From assembly GCF_000758725.1 (NCBI RefSeq), contig NZ_CP009428.1, positions 1,488,001 to 1,552,000 of the forward strand: a DNA stretch of 64,000 nt, in the 5' to 3' direction. Position numbers and translations under genes: made by a program. This document shows positions 17,284-28,902 of this stretch, in pieces. Source of the DNA: Paenibacillus odorifer (GTDB lineage Bacteria; Bacillota; Bacilli; Paenibacillales; Paenibacillaceae). A model generated the notes under the pieces. The model did not search any database, was not told where the DNA came from, and was given only the letters and a program-made list of their open reading frames with translations. Numbering within the stretch: position 1 is the stretch's first letter; each line of letters begins with the position of its first letter.

Positions 17284-18213
17284 GTGTGGAGTGGAGTGGA
17301 AACTGTAAAGCCAGGGCTAAGCCCTCAAAGACATGAGAGCACTAAAGGTCAACGGCAAATCCATCTGACAGGCTGGTTATTCGTTCTTGTGCCGGTCATT
17401 ATGATCAGTATTTTCTATTTTTATCCAATGATTCAAGCCTTAATTCTATCCTTCAAGACAGGCAGAGGCAACAATCTTCAGTTTACCGGCCTTGATAACT
17501 ATATTCGTCTGTTTAGCGACACCACTTTCCTTACAGCCGTCAAAAACACTTTTATTTACTTGATTATTCAGGTCCCAGTTATGCTGGTGCTGGCGCTCTT
17601 TATCGCTGTGCTGCTAAATGACGAAAGACTGAAATTTAAAGGATTTTTCAGAACGGCGATATTTCTGCCAACGGTAACTTCACTTGTAGCGTACTCCGTT
17701 GTTTTCAAGTACATGTTTGGAGCCGAAGGTATCGTCAATAAATTTCTGGTGAATCTGCATCTAATCAGCGAACCGATTCAATGGATTACCGATCCCTTCT
17801 GGGCCAAAGTTACTATCATTATCGCTATCACTTGGCGCTTTACTGGCTATAATATGATTTTCTATTTGTCCTCACTGCAAAATGTCGACAAATCAATATA
17901 TGAGGCTGCTCATATAGATGGAGCGAGTGCATTTACACAATTTTTCAAAATTACAATTCCCCTATTGAAGCCGATTATCTTGTTCACGACGATAACATCG
18001 ACCATTGGAACACTTCAGTTGTTTGACGAGGTGGTTAACATCACGAAAGGTGGACCCGGCAATGCAACCATGTCGATTTCCCAATATATTTATAACCTTT
18101 CCTTTGAATACACACCTAACTTTGGATACGCTGCAACCGTCTCCTATTCGATTGTTGTAATGGTGCTCATTCTGACGCTTATTCAGAACAAACTAGGAGG
18201 GGATAAGAGATAA
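17284..18213 (+). CDS. Sugar ABC transporter permease, MalF type
   Basis: The 309-aa protein has six hydrophobic segments from residue 30 on and the EAA loop with EAAHIDGASAFTQFFKITIPLLKP near 212-235, the ATPase-contact site of binding-protein-dependent permeases. The start is uncertain: GTG 17284 has only a weak ribosome-binding site, and GTG 17296 has GGAG nearby. It overlaps the next permease by one base (TAATG). No ATPase gene is in the operon. Confidence 0.9.
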   Translation: MWSGVETVKPGLSPQRHESTKGQRQIHLTGWLFVLVPVIMISIFYFYPMIQALILSFKTGRGNNLQFTGLDNYIRLFSDTTFLTAVKNTFIYLIIQVPVMLVLALFIAVLLNDERLKFKGFFRTAIFLPTVTSLVAYSVVFKYMFGAEGIVNKFLVNLHLISEPIQWITDPFWAKVTIIIAITWRFTGYNMIFYLSSLQNVDKSIYEAAHIDGASAFTQFFKITIPLLKPIILFTTITSTIGTLQLFDEVVNITKGGPGNATMSISQYIYNLSFEYTPNFGYAATVSYSIVVMVLILTLIQNKLGGDKR

Positions 18214-19034
18214 TGAAAACCAAACGCATGTTTACTTACGTATTTCTAATCATCGCTGCGCTGATCTCTATCTTTCCATTTATCTGGATGGTTATAAGCG
18301 CCACGAACCAGTCGGTTGATGTAACCAAAGGGACATTGTTGCCGGGTGCACATTTAGTGGGAAATATAAACAATCTATTTAGTTCAGTGGATATGTGGCA
18401 GGCTCTCTGGAACTCTGCAAAAATCTCTGTGGTGACTACTGTGCTTTCACTGCTAGTAGCATCGGCGGCTGGATATGGTTTTGAAATGTACCGCAGCCGG
18501 AGTAAAGATATCGTATTCAATATTTTGCTGGCTTCAATGATGATTCCATTTGCGGCGATTATGGTACCTCTATTTCAAATGTTCGCCAAAGTATCTAGTG
18601 TAGTGCCGTTTCTCGGTATCGATACAGCATCGGCAGTCATTCTTCCGACATTTACAACAGCATTCCTAATTTTCTTCTTTCGTCAAAGTACAAAAATGTT
18701 TCCTAAGGATATGATGGAGGCTGGGCGCATCGATGGGCTCTCGGAATTTGGTTTGTTCTTCCGCATTTATATGCCAACGATGAAATCAACTTACGCCGCC
18801 GCTGCGATTATCACATTTTTAAACAGCTGGAACAATTATCTGTGGCCTTTGATCGTATTGCAATCACCAGAAAATATGACTGTGCCCCTTCTTATCTCGA
18901 ATCTAGGCTCAGGTTATGCCCCTGACTATGGTCTGATCATGTCAGCGATTGTCATTACGACCTTACCGACAGCATTAGTGTTTTTCATGATGCAAAAGCA
19001 ATTTGTAGCTGGGATGACGGGTTCGGTTAAATAA
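18213..19034 (+). CDS. Sugar ABC transporter permease, MalG type
   Basis: The 273-aa protein has six predicted membrane helices and the EAA motif EAGRIDGLSEFGLFFRIYMP near 170-189. It pairs with the MalF-type protein to form the channel. AGGAGGGG lies 12 nt before ATG 18213, inside the upstream gene. As in many Gram-positive sugar importers the energising ATPase must come from elsewhere (MsmX/MsiK type). Confidence 0.92.
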   Translation: MKTKRMFTYVFLIIAALISIFPFIWMVISATNQSVDVTKGTLLPGAHLVGNINNLFSSVDMWQALWNSAKISVVTTVLSLLVASAAGYGFEMYRSRSKDIVFNILLASMMIPFAAIMVPLFQMFAKVSSVVPFLGIDTASAVILPTFTTAFLIFFFRQSTKMFPKDMMEAGRIDGLSEFGLFFRIYMPTMKSTYAAAAIITFLNSWNNYLWPLIVLQSPENMTVPLLISNLGSGYAPDYGLIMSAIVITTLPTALVFFMMQKQFVAGMTGSVK

Positions 19035-19071
19035 GTTAGCGTTCATGTGAAGAATAGAGGAGGAAGTATAG

Positions 19072-22143
<3,072 letters not shown>

Positions 22144-22190
22144 TTTTTTTGCAATATTTGAAGTTCATGTATTAGATGATAAATATTCCA

Positions 22191-22228
22191 GGCTCGGTTC
22201 AACGTTAAATTTGAACCGAGCTTTTTTA
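22191..22228 (+). terminator. Terminator after the beta-galactosidase gene
   Basis: Perfect stem GCTCGGTTCAA / TTGAACCGAGC followed by six T. Confidence 0.85.
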
Positions 22229-22330
22229 TGCTCGTTATAATCCCGTATAATTTGAGCTCAGTAAAACCTTATAAAGTCCTTAGATTTGCTATATATGATC
22301 AACGTATAGCAAATGAGAGGATGATAAAGG

Positions 22331-23041
22331 ATGGGAGAGTATATTTTACAAACTAATAATTTATGCAAGAATTTCAGGGGGCAGCGTGCGGTTAACGATA
22401 TCAACATAACCGTAAAAACTAATTCGATTTATGGACTGTTAGGCCCAAACGGCGCAGGTAAATCGACGACTCTAAAAATGATAACAGGAATACTTCGAGC
22501 GACGTCAGGACAAATTTTATTTGACGGTCATCCATGGACACGTAAGGATTTACTACACATTGGAGCGCTGATTGAGTCCCCGCCACTTTATGGGAATCTG
22601 ACTGCTGTCCAAAATTTGAAGGTACACACGACAATATTAAACTTACCGGATTCTCGGATTCGGGAAGTTCTTGAAATTGTTGATTTAACAACAACAGGCA
22701 AAAAAAGAGCGGGACAATTCTCTATGGGCATGAAGCAACGTCTCGGGATTGCGATCGCTTTGTTAAATCAACCTAGACTCTTGATTCTGGATGAACCGAC
22801 AAATGGGCTTGACCCGATTGGAATTCAGGAATTACGTAAGCTTATACGCTCATTTCCTGCACAAGGGATTACAGTTATTTTATCGAGTCATATTCTTCAT
22901 GAGGTGGAGCAAATTTCCGATCATATTGGAATCATTAGTAATGGTGTTCTAGGGTATCAGAATGCAATATTTCCTGGTGATGATTTGGAGAAATTGTTCA
23001 TGGAAGTCGTGAGTCGGAACAGACAGGAGGTAACCAGATGA
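22331..23041 (+). CDS. Lantibiotic-immunity ABC transporter ATPase (LanF/BcrA type)
   Basis: The 236-aa ATPase has Walker A GPNGAGKST (39-47), signature FSMGMKQRLGIA near 131-142, Walker B LLILDEPTNGLDP near 151-163 and the switch His in SSHILHE. The opening and the IESPPLYGNLTA segment are typical of LanF proteins (SpaF, MutF, NisF), which drive export of lantibiotics or bacitracin-like peptides from the membrane. It overlaps the first permease by 4 nt and starts a five-gene set with two permeases and a two-component system. Confidence 0.88.
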   Translation: MGEYILQTNNLCKNFRGQRAVNDINITVKTNSIYGLLGPNGAGKSTTLKMITGILRATSGQILFDGHPWTRKDLLHIGALIESPPLYGNLTAVQNLKVHTTILNLPDSRIREVLEIVDLTTTGKKRAGQFSMGMKQRLGIAIALLNQPRLLILDEPTNGLDPIGIQELRKLIRSFPAQGITVILSSHILHEVEQISDHIGIISNGVLGYQNAIFPGDDLEKLFMEVVSRNRQEVTR

Positions 23042-23784
23042 TCCACTATCTTTTATCCGAAAATATTAAATTCAAACGAACATTTTCGCGAAAATTGATT
23101 GTCGTGGTGCCACTGTTTTTTCTTCTATTTTCATTTTTCACACAACAGAACCTGCAAACTGAAGACCACTATTTTATGGAAATGGTCTTTAATTGGTGGC
23201 CGCTGTTATTCATGACCATAGGATCTGCTTTGTTGTCTACACTATCGAATAACAAGGATCGTAAGGCTGGAGGATACCGCAGCTTAAGCAGTCACGGAAT
23301 TAGCATCGCTAAACTTTGGCTCAGTAAAATTATTGTGGTGTCATATTATTTGCTGTTGTCTTCGCTGCTCCTTATTGCAGTAATGTACCTATCTGGTCTT
23401 TTGTTTCCTTTGGGTGCAGCACCCTTATCTGAAATTACAACAGCCGCTATGGTTGTTTGGTTGACCTCTTTGGGGATGATTCCAATCTATCTATTCTTAG
23501 CTGAACAATTTGGGTCTGTAGTATCTATTCTTGCAGGTCTGTTTGGGATGATTGTGAGTGTACTAGCAGCGGATCAACCTTCATGGATTTATGTTCCGTG
23601 GAGTTGGGCTTTAAGGTTAATGTGTCCCATTGTTGGTGTACGTCCAAATGGTGTGGCTCTTTCAGCACAGGATGCTCTAAGAGACTCTTCGGTTATTTTA
23701 CCTGGAATTGTGGTGTCGCTTGTATTCTTTTTGGTAACCCTCACCTTAACTAGCTGCTGGTTTAGTAGAAGAGAGGTGCGATAG
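23038..23784 (+). CDS. Lantibiotic-immunity ABC transporter permease (LanE/MutE type)
   Basis: The 248-aa membrane protein has six predicted helices and the typical N-terminal IKFKRTFSRKLI segment and WPWSWALR-like element (VPWSWALRLMCP near 183-194) of the LanE family. It overlaps the ATPase gene by 4 nt and is followed after 2 nt by a second permease. Together they form the heterodimeric membrane part of the pump. Confidence 0.85.
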   Translation: MIHYLLSENIKFKRTFSRKLIVVVPLFFLLFSFFTQQNLQTEDHYFMEMVFNWWPLLFMTIGSALLSTLSNNKDRKAGGYRSLSSHGISIAKLWLSKIIVVSYYLLLSSLLLIAVMYLSGLLFPLGAAPLSEITTAAMVVWLTSLGMIPIYLFLAEQFGSVVSILAGLFGMIVSVLAADQPSWIYVPWSWALRLMCPIVGVRPNGVALSAQDALRDSSVILPGIVVSLVFFLVTLTLTSCWFSRREVR

Positions 23785-23786
23785 AG

Positions 23787-24548
23787 ATGGTGATACTCCG
23801 GCTATTACAAGCTGAATGGTTGATGACTAAGCACACTGCAATTCGTTGGTTGATATTCCTTGTTCCTGTTCTATATCCGATGATGGTACTTTGGTATTTT
23901 TCACAGCGTGCGGATCAGTTTCACATCTATGATGGTTATTTTTCATTAATAGCCTTTGGGTTACCTGTTGGGATAGGATTATTCTCTGCTTTAATGAGTG
24001 GTTTAGAGGAGGGGGCAGGGGGATTCTATAATCTATTAAGTGCTCTTTCACGTCCGAAGTGTTATATAAGAAAACTCGGGTTCATAATCTTGGCGATGAT
24101 ATGGATCGTATTCGGTTCAACATCAATTCTAATACTGGGCATGAAACAAATTTTGCATATAGAGCAGATACAATATCTAATATTCTGGCAAGGAGCTTGT
24201 TGGGTTGTAGGCACTGCTCTAATCTTAATGATCTTTCATCTCATCTTAAGTTATGCTGGAGGTTTGGGACTTTCTCTAACGGTGGGTAGTGCAGGTACGC
24301 TAATTGCAGCCATCGTAGGTGGAACCATTGTAGGAGATAAAGTGTGGTTATACATACCGTGGGCCTGGTCGATGCGGATGATTCAACTTCCCTTGTTTTA
24401 TGCACAACCCAACGGGTTCATTGAAACGGAAGTATTGAAGCTGCAACTTCTTCATTCCGTACCTGCTATACTTATTAGTACAATGATAATGGCAATGTTA
24501 GGCTTGACATGGTTTCATTACTTTCAGGGTAGGAAATCATATGAATAA
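23787..24548 (+). CDS. Lantibiotic-immunity ABC transporter permease (LanG/MutG type)
   Basis: The 253-aa membrane protein has six predicted helices and shares with its neighbour the IPWAWSMRM element (near 191-199). Such LanG proteins complete the FEG immunity transporter. GAGAGGTG precedes ATG 23787 within the end of the previous gene. Six nt separate it from the regulator gene. Confidence 0.85.
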   Translation: MVILRLLQAEWLMTKHTAIRWLIFLVPVLYPMMVLWYFSQRADQFHIYDGYFSLIAFGLPVGIGLFSALMSGLEEGAGGFYNLLSALSRPKCYIRKLGFIILAMIWIVFGSTSILILGMKQILHIEQIQYLIFWQGACWVVGTALILMIFHLILSYAGGLGLSLTVGSAGTLIAAIVGGTIVGDKVWLYIPWAWSMRMIQLPLFYAQPNGFIETEVLKLQLLHSVPAILISTMIMAMLGLTWFHYFQGRKSYE

Positions 24549-24554
24549 ATAGGA

Positions 24555-25223
24555 GTGAGGTCACTGGCTAATATTTTAATAATAGATGATGAACCTGATA
24601 TTTTGGCGCTAGTAAATAATATTCTTAGCAAAGATCACCATAGGGTTACGGTAAAAACAAGTGCACGACATATGCCTTTGAACGAGTACTCGACATTTGA
24701 TTTAATCCTATTGGACGTGATGATGCCAGATATCGATGGTTTTGAGCTCTGTACTCAAATCAGGGATATCGTAGACTGTCCGATTCTGTTTCTTACAGCT
24801 AAATCAATGGAGACAGATATTATGTTTGGACTTAGTGTAGGGGCAGATGACTATATCGTGAAGCCTTTTCGCGCAGGCGAGTTGAAGGCTCGGGTTAACG
24901 CTCATTTGCGGCGTGAGGATCGAGGGAAAAATCATATGTTAAGCGCATCTGGAGTGAAATTCAATCTCTCGGCAAAGGAGGTTTCTATTGATAAAGAGAA
25001 AATAAATCTCACTAAAAGTGAATATCAGATATGTGAATTTCTTGCTAGAAATAAAGGTCAGGTTTTTTCCAAAGAACAAATTTATGAATCGGTTTATGGC
25101 TATGACAGAGAAAGCGATAGCTCAACTATTACAGAACATGTAAAAAATATCCGCAGTAAGCTGAGTGCGAGGGAGGTTTCACCGATTGAAACCGTTTGGG
25201 GGATAGGTTACAAATGGGTGTGA
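24555..25223 (+). CDS. OmpR-family response regulator of the immunity module
   Basis: A 219- to 222-aa protein with an N-terminal receiver (IIDDE, phosphoacceptor in LLDVMMPDIDG, KPF) and a C-terminal winged helix (about 125-220) ending in ETVWGIGYKW. It resembles SpaR/NisR regulators. The open frame begins with GTG 24555, but that codon overlaps the ribosome-binding site AGGAG (24551-24555). The family start MANILIIDDEP would need CTG 24564, which lies 8 nt after AGGAG, so I infer a CTG start. It likely switches on the preceding transporter genes. Confidence 0.88.
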   Translation: MRSLANILIIDDEPDILALVNNILSKDHHRVTVKTSARHMPLNEYSTFDLILLDVMMPDIDGFELCTQIRDIVDCPILFLTAKSMETDIMFGLSVGADDYIVKPFRAGELKARVNAHLRREDRGKNHMLSASGVKFNLSAKEVSIDKEKINLTKSEYQICEFLARNKGQVFSKEQIYESVYGYDRESDSSTITEHVKNIRSKLSAREVSPIETVWGIGYKWV

Positions 25224-26587
25224 AACGAATACGGCTCCGTACAGTCTTCATTCAATATTTATTATCATTAGGTGCGTGTACTCTATTATTGGCATTTCTG
25301 TGTTTAGGGGTATTTACTCTCTTAATGCAGTATGGAATGATTGTTCCAGCAAACCATACTGAGCAATCCATTGCAAAGTCTTGGGATGTTTTGCAGCGTG
25401 CGCCAGAAATTACGCAAGAAATGATCCCTTGGGGAGCGGAACATGCGGTATTGGATCAGCAAAAGAACTATATTTCAGGAAATATTCCTAAAGAACGCGC
25501 TCTAGATATATTGCAGAAGAATCAAAGCAGTTGTAATCTCATGGGTACAAACTGCACCGATGTGATTGAGCGGGAGCATGAGGTTATCGTACTGCAATAT
25601 GCAATCGTACCGCAGTTCACCTCGAATTTTCTGCATAACACGCTGCCTAATCCGCAATTAACGTTATTGCTGTTTTTTGTAGTTCTGATGTTACTGGAAG
25701 TTATTCTGATTTCTGGATTTTTCGCTCGAAGACTGAGTCAAAAAATGGCTTCCTTGCAAGAAGCTGCACATCACATTGAAGCTAAGAATTTGGATTTTAC
25801 TGTCGTGTATTCTGGGGTCAGTGAAATTGATGAGGTGCTATCATCCTTGGAACAGCTGAGAGAGGAATTGAAAAAGTCGCTAGAACAGCAATGGAATTTG
25901 GAACAAATGAAAAAAGAGCAGATTTCTGCGCTTGCCCACGACATTAAGACTCCTCTTACGATTATTCAAGGAAATGCAGATTTGCTGATAGACTCAGATT
26001 TAGCGGAGAATCAGCAAGAATATATAGGGTATATTTCCAAAAATGCGGATCAAATCGAACAATACATGGCAACACTTATTGAGATTTCTAATACGAGGAA
26101 ACAAATTTCTCCCCGCTCTAAATGGGTTAGAACGGAAGCTTTTATCCAGCAAATTCGTACGCAGTTAGATGCGTTGGTTGTCCCTAAGCATCTTCGGATA
26201 GAATTCCACCAGGACAATAATCTGCCCCCTGAGGTGTTGATAGACAATGAACTACTTCATCGGGCTGTGATGAATGTACTCGCTAATGCGGTAGAGTATT
26301 CCCCGTATGAGAGTGTGATTTATTTGCAGGTTGAGGCAAAACAAGATTGGTGGAGTATAACGGTAGCAGACAGTGGATCAGGATTTACGAGTGAAGGACT
26401 CCAATCTGCAGTTAAGCAGTTTTATCGAGGGGACAGTAGCCGTACCTCCAAAAGTCACTATGGATTGGGACTTTATATTGCCGACACCATTGTCAGGCAG
26501 CATCAGGGCAGTCTGCATATTAGCAATTCTCCCCTGACGGGTGGAGGTCAAGTTCGAATCGACGTCCCAGTTCGTGGAGTTAGGTAG
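25214..26587 (+). CDS. Sensor histidine kinase of the immunity module
   Basis: The 457-aa kinase has a first membrane helix near 15-40, an extracellular loop of about 110 residues, a second helix near 150-170, HAMP, the phosphoacceptor in LAHDIKTPLTII, and an ATPase domain with NVLANAVEYS, DSGSGF and GLGLYIAD boxes. It matches SpaK/NisK-like kinases in size. ATG 25214 overlaps the regulator by 10 nt with AGG upstream; GTG 25220 is an alternative. The loop contains a closely spaced Cys pair (SSCNLMGTNC), a possible disulfide. Confidence 0.88.
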   Translation: MGVKRIRLRTVFIQYLLSLGACTLLLAFLCLGVFTLLMQYGMIVPANHTEQSIAKSWDVLQRAPEITQEMIPWGAEHAVLDQQKNYISGNIPKERALDILQKNQSSCNLMGTNCTDVIEREHEVIVLQYAIVPQFTSNFLHNTLPNPQLTLLLFFVVLMLLEVILISGFFARRLSQKMASLQEAAHHIEAKNLDFTVVYSGVSEIDEVLSSLEQLREELKKSLEQQWNLEQMKKEQISALAHDIKTPLTIIQGNADLLIDSDLAENQQEYIGYISKNADQIEQYMATLIEISNTRKQISPRSKWVRTEAFIQQIRTQLDALVVPKHLRIEFHQDNNLPPEVLIDNELLHRAVMNVLANAVEYSPYESVIYLQVEAKQDWWSITVADSGSGFTSEGLQSAVKQFYRGDSSRTSKSHYGLGLYIADTIVRQHQGSLHISNSPLTGGGQVRIDVPVRGVR

Positions 26588-26595
26588 AGGTTTAT

Positions 26596-26666
26596 TACAC
26601 CTCTTAGAATAACATTGGATAAAACTTCTGGTTTATCTGATGAAATTCTAAGGGGTGTATTTTTTA
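26596..26666 (+). terminator. Terminator of the immunity module
   Basis: A long stem TACACCTCTTAGAAT / ATTCTAAGGGGTGTA, with an inner GATAAA/TTTATC stem, ends in six T. Confidence 0.8.
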
Positions 26667-26714
26667 TGACGATCAAAACCAAATTCTCAATTGTTGGAAA
26701 AGTAGATTAAAATA

Positions 26715-26742
26715 TTGATTGCTATATACAATTAAATACAAT
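26715..26742 (+). promoter_or_regulatory. Candidate promoter of the SDR gene
   Basis: TTGATT, 16-nt spacer, TACAAT. It would give a leader of about 130 nt before the SDR start codon. Confidence 0.35.
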
Positions 26743-26806
26743 AAAGTTGTCATATAGAGGATAATTTTGTCGATTTTTCTGCAAAAATGTTCCAATCTAC
26801 ACTGTA

Positions 26807-26849
26807 TCAGGTGACATTAGGGTCTATGAGGTTCAAATCCTCTTCCTGA
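26807..26849 (+). other. tRNA-like T-arm sequence in the SDR leader
   Basis: GAGG-TTCAAAT-CCTC forms a 4-bp stem with the loop of a tRNA T arm and is followed by TTCCTGA; a matching TCAGG lies at 26807-26811. There is no room for D and anticodon arms, so it is not a tRNA gene. It may be a remnant, or chance. Confidence 0.3.
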
Positions 26850-26876
26850 AAAAGACATAAGAAAGTGGTGCGCATA

Positions 26877-27650
26877 ATGAGTAGCAACAGATTTGAAAAC
26901 AAAGTAGTTATTATTACGGGTGCTGGTACCGGAATCGGAAAAGCTACAGCATTGAGAGTAGCAAGAGAGGGTGGTACTGTAGTAGTTGCCAATCGATCAG
27001 ATGCTGGCGCTAACACAGTCGAAGAAATCAAAGCTTTAGGTGGAGAAGCACTGTTTGTGCGGTCAGACGTTTCAGTTGAAGCAGACTGCAAAAATATCGT
27101 AGATCAAACCTTAGCAGCTTATGGAAAGATTGATTGCCTTTATAATAACTCAGCAATTACAGGAGATAATGCGGATGTTACAGAATATGATCCGATATTG
27201 TTTCAAAAGGTGATTCAGACAAATCTTAATGGTCAATTCTACATGTTGCATTATGCATTACCACATATGAAATCCGGTGCTTCCGTTCTAAACTGTTCCT
27301 CCTTGCATGGTATTTTTATTGGGATGGCAAATGATGCAGCTTATTCAGCAAGTAAACACGCCATTGTGGGCATGACTAAATCGGTTGCTAAAGAAGTGGG
27401 TCACCGTAATATCAGAGTAAATGCTATTTGCCCTGGTCCTATCCCTACACCAACCATGAACAGATACGAAAAGCTGTTGTCTGATGATGTAGAGATGCTT
27501 CAATCTCTTATCGCTTCTGGAACGGCTTTGGGCAGATATGGTACGCCTGAGGAAGTAGCTGCTTTTGCATGTTTCCTTCTAAGTGATGAGGCTTCATTTA
27601 TTACAGGTACAGCACATGTGATTGACGGGGGCTACTCCGCAACTAAGTAA
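26877..27650 (+). CDS. Short-chain dehydrogenase/reductase
   Basis: The 257-aa protein is a classical SDR with TGAGTGIG (NAD(P)-binding, near 14-21), NNSA, the catalytic Ser in LNCSSLHG, YxxxK in YSASKHA and the PGPIPTP segment. It reduces or oxidises a carbonyl/hydroxyl group with NAD(P); the substrate cannot be told. ATG 26877 is used; GTG 26865 is possible but the extra four residues are not typical. The gene stands alone. Confidence 0.9.
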   Translation: MSSNRFENKVVIITGAGTGIGKATALRVAREGGTVVVANRSDAGANTVEEIKALGGEALFVRSDVSVEADCKNIVDQTLAAYGKIDCLYNNSAITGDNADVTEYDPILFQKVIQTNLNGQFYMLHYALPHMKSGASVLNCSSLHGIFIGMANDAAYSASKHAIVGMTKSVAKEVGHRNIRVNAICPGPIPTPTMNRYEKLLSDDVEMLQSLIASGTALGRYGTPEEVAAFACFLLSDEASFITGTAHVIDGGYSATK

Positions 27651-27689
27651 TTAGTCGGATTAATTTACTTATATAAGCATCTAGTATCG

Positions 27690-27769
27690 AAGGCTTTGCG
27701 GCGTATTCCTGTTCGGAAATCCTGTAGGATAAATGGACTGGAGTTGAAGGCGCACGCAGAGCCTTTTTT
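27690..27769 (+). terminator. Terminator after the SDR gene
   Basis: AAGGCTTTGCG pairs with CGCAGAGCCTT (one G-T pair) around a structured loop, followed by six T. Confidence 0.65.
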
Positions 27770-27966
27770 AGTTGTTTCTAAATGATAACGGAATTACACA
27801 AGTGTGAATGAAATTAAGGCAAATATAACCATGGATATGTTGGAATTTGTAGAAATTTGTATTTTAATATAAATAAAAAAAGAAATTTGTCGATAATAAT
27901 ATAGGTAATAGGTATGAGTTAAAATATATTAGAAAGGATGTTGCAATAAAACGATACAGGAAATAG

Positions 27967-28128
27967 ATGTCATTTACTATTGATTGTAACGATATGGCAT
28001 CATTTAAACAAGGCAGTTTGTTCCAAACCCAGTTGCCAAAAGTAGAAGTTACTAAAAAGCCTGGGCAGAAATTTTTTGTCTGTTGGAGTTACATACATTT
28101 CTTTCTATTATTAAAAAATAACTATTAA
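27967..28128 (+). CDS. Possible 53-aa small protein
   Basis: ATG 27967 is preceded by AGGAAA (27958-27963) at a short distance and opens a 53-codon frame ending 20 nt before the 119-aa gene. The product begins MSFTI, close to the MSYTI start of the next protein, has two Cys, a basic middle (KVEVTKKPGQK) and a hydrophobic C-terminal end. No family is recognised. Without conservation data this may be a chance frame. Confidence 0.3.
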   Translation: MSFTIDCNDMASFKQGSLFQTQLPKVEVTKKPGQKFFVCWSYIHFFLLLKNNY

Positions 28129-28147
28129 AACTTGGAGGAATACAATT

Positions 28148-28507
28148 ATGTCATACACAATTAAATACAACAAAAGTGAAAACCACATCGATGTAGTATC
28201 TATCGATTTTTCTGCTGAGGATGTTCCAGGATACTTGAAAGATTTTGAGAATATCATGAAGCTTGTTAGTCCTAAATTTACGGGTACAACTGATGTAACT
28301 GAATCTGCAAGTGTACTTTCTCCTGAAGTTGCAGCAATGTTGGCTCCAACAGGTGAGATGGCGAAAGCAGCTGGTCAAGCAGGATGGGCTTATGTAACTA
28401 AAAACCCAATTTGGAAAATGCAATTGAAACGTATTTTTGGCAGAGATTTTGCTGATGCTTACGATACCTATGAAGAAGCTAGAACAGTTCTGAAAAAATT
28501 GCAATAA
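28148..28507 (+). CDS. Uncharacterised 119-aa protein
   Basis: I do not recognise this protein. It starts at ATG 28148 with a strong GGAGGAA, has an acidic N-terminal half, a central Ala/Gly-rich helical stretch (LSPEVAAMLAP...AAGQAGWAY, about 58-85) and a basic C-terminal helix. It has no signal peptide, Cys or membrane segment. Strong translation signals and a perfect terminator suggest a well-expressed gene. It is flanked by an SDR gene and a toxin-like pair, neither obviously linked. Confidence 0.65.
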   Translation: MSYTIKYNKSENHIDVVSIDFSAEDVPGYLKDFENIMKLVSPKFTGTTDVTESASVLSPEVAAMLAPTGEMAKAAGQAGWAYVTKNPIWKMQLKRIFGRDFADAYDTYEEARTVLKKLQ

Positions 28508-28526
28508 TCTAATAAATAGAGTTAGC

Positions 28527-28562
28527 AAAAAGTGCGGAGAGCTTTCTCCGCACTTTTTGTTT
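28527..28562 (+). terminator. Terminator after the 119-aa gene
   Basis: Perfect stem AAAAAGTGCGGAGA / TCTCCGCACTTTTT with a four-base loop. Confidence 0.88.
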
Positions 28563-28678
28563 TTCTTTGGAAAACTTATGCCTATATAGTGGAGATACTA
28601 TGGATATGAATAGCCAGTAGAGCAAGCTTGTTTTGTTTGAAGAGGTTTATTCGGCTAGAGTTTAATCCAAAAAGAGTA

Positions 28679-28687
28679 TGCTATAAT
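28679..28687 (+). promoter_or_regulatory. Extended -10 promoter of the zeta-like toxin pair
   Basis: TGCTATAAT is a perfect extended -10 element; the -35 region is weak. The first start codon of the pair is 38 bp downstream. Confidence 0.5.
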
Positions 28688-28725
28688 GATGATAAGAATG
28701 CCTACAGGATGGAAGGTGAATGGTT

Positions 28726-28902
28726 ATGAATCTTGTTCAAGATTTGCATAAATTAATCAAGCTTACAGGCGAACGAGCCAAGTTGGATGCAAAAGCAAAC
28801 GGAACTTACATTGTATATAAAACGAAAAATGGTTTGATTGTTAAGGAATATCCAAATGGTGTGATCGTACCTATAGATAATCAGGAGACATCTCATGAGT
28901 GA
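28726..28902 (+). CDS. Small protein upstream of zeta-like toxin, putative antitoxin
   Basis: The 58-aa protein has a helical first part (DLHKLIKLTGERAKLDAKANG) and a strand-rich second part (YIVYKTKNGLIVKEYPNG). I do not recognise a family. GGAAGGTGA precedes ATG 28726 at 9 nt from its GG; ATG 28720 is in frame but too close. It overlaps the zeta-like gene by 8 nt, the usual order and coupling of antitoxin before toxin, so an antitoxin role is inferred from context. It is not similar to the helical epsilon antitoxin by eye. Confidence 0.65.
   Translation: MNLVQDLHKLIKLTGERAKLDAKANGTYIVYKTKNGLIVKEYPNGVIVPIDNQETSHE

Noticed and set aside
22331..26587. Lantibiotic biosynthesis cluster
   Set aside because: Only transporter and regulatory genes are present; I found no precursor-like small gene with a Ser/Thr/Cys-rich end or LanB/LanC/LanM gene around it.
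26807..26849. Complete tRNA gene
   Set aside because: Only a T-arm-like hairpin is present; D and anticodon arms are missing.
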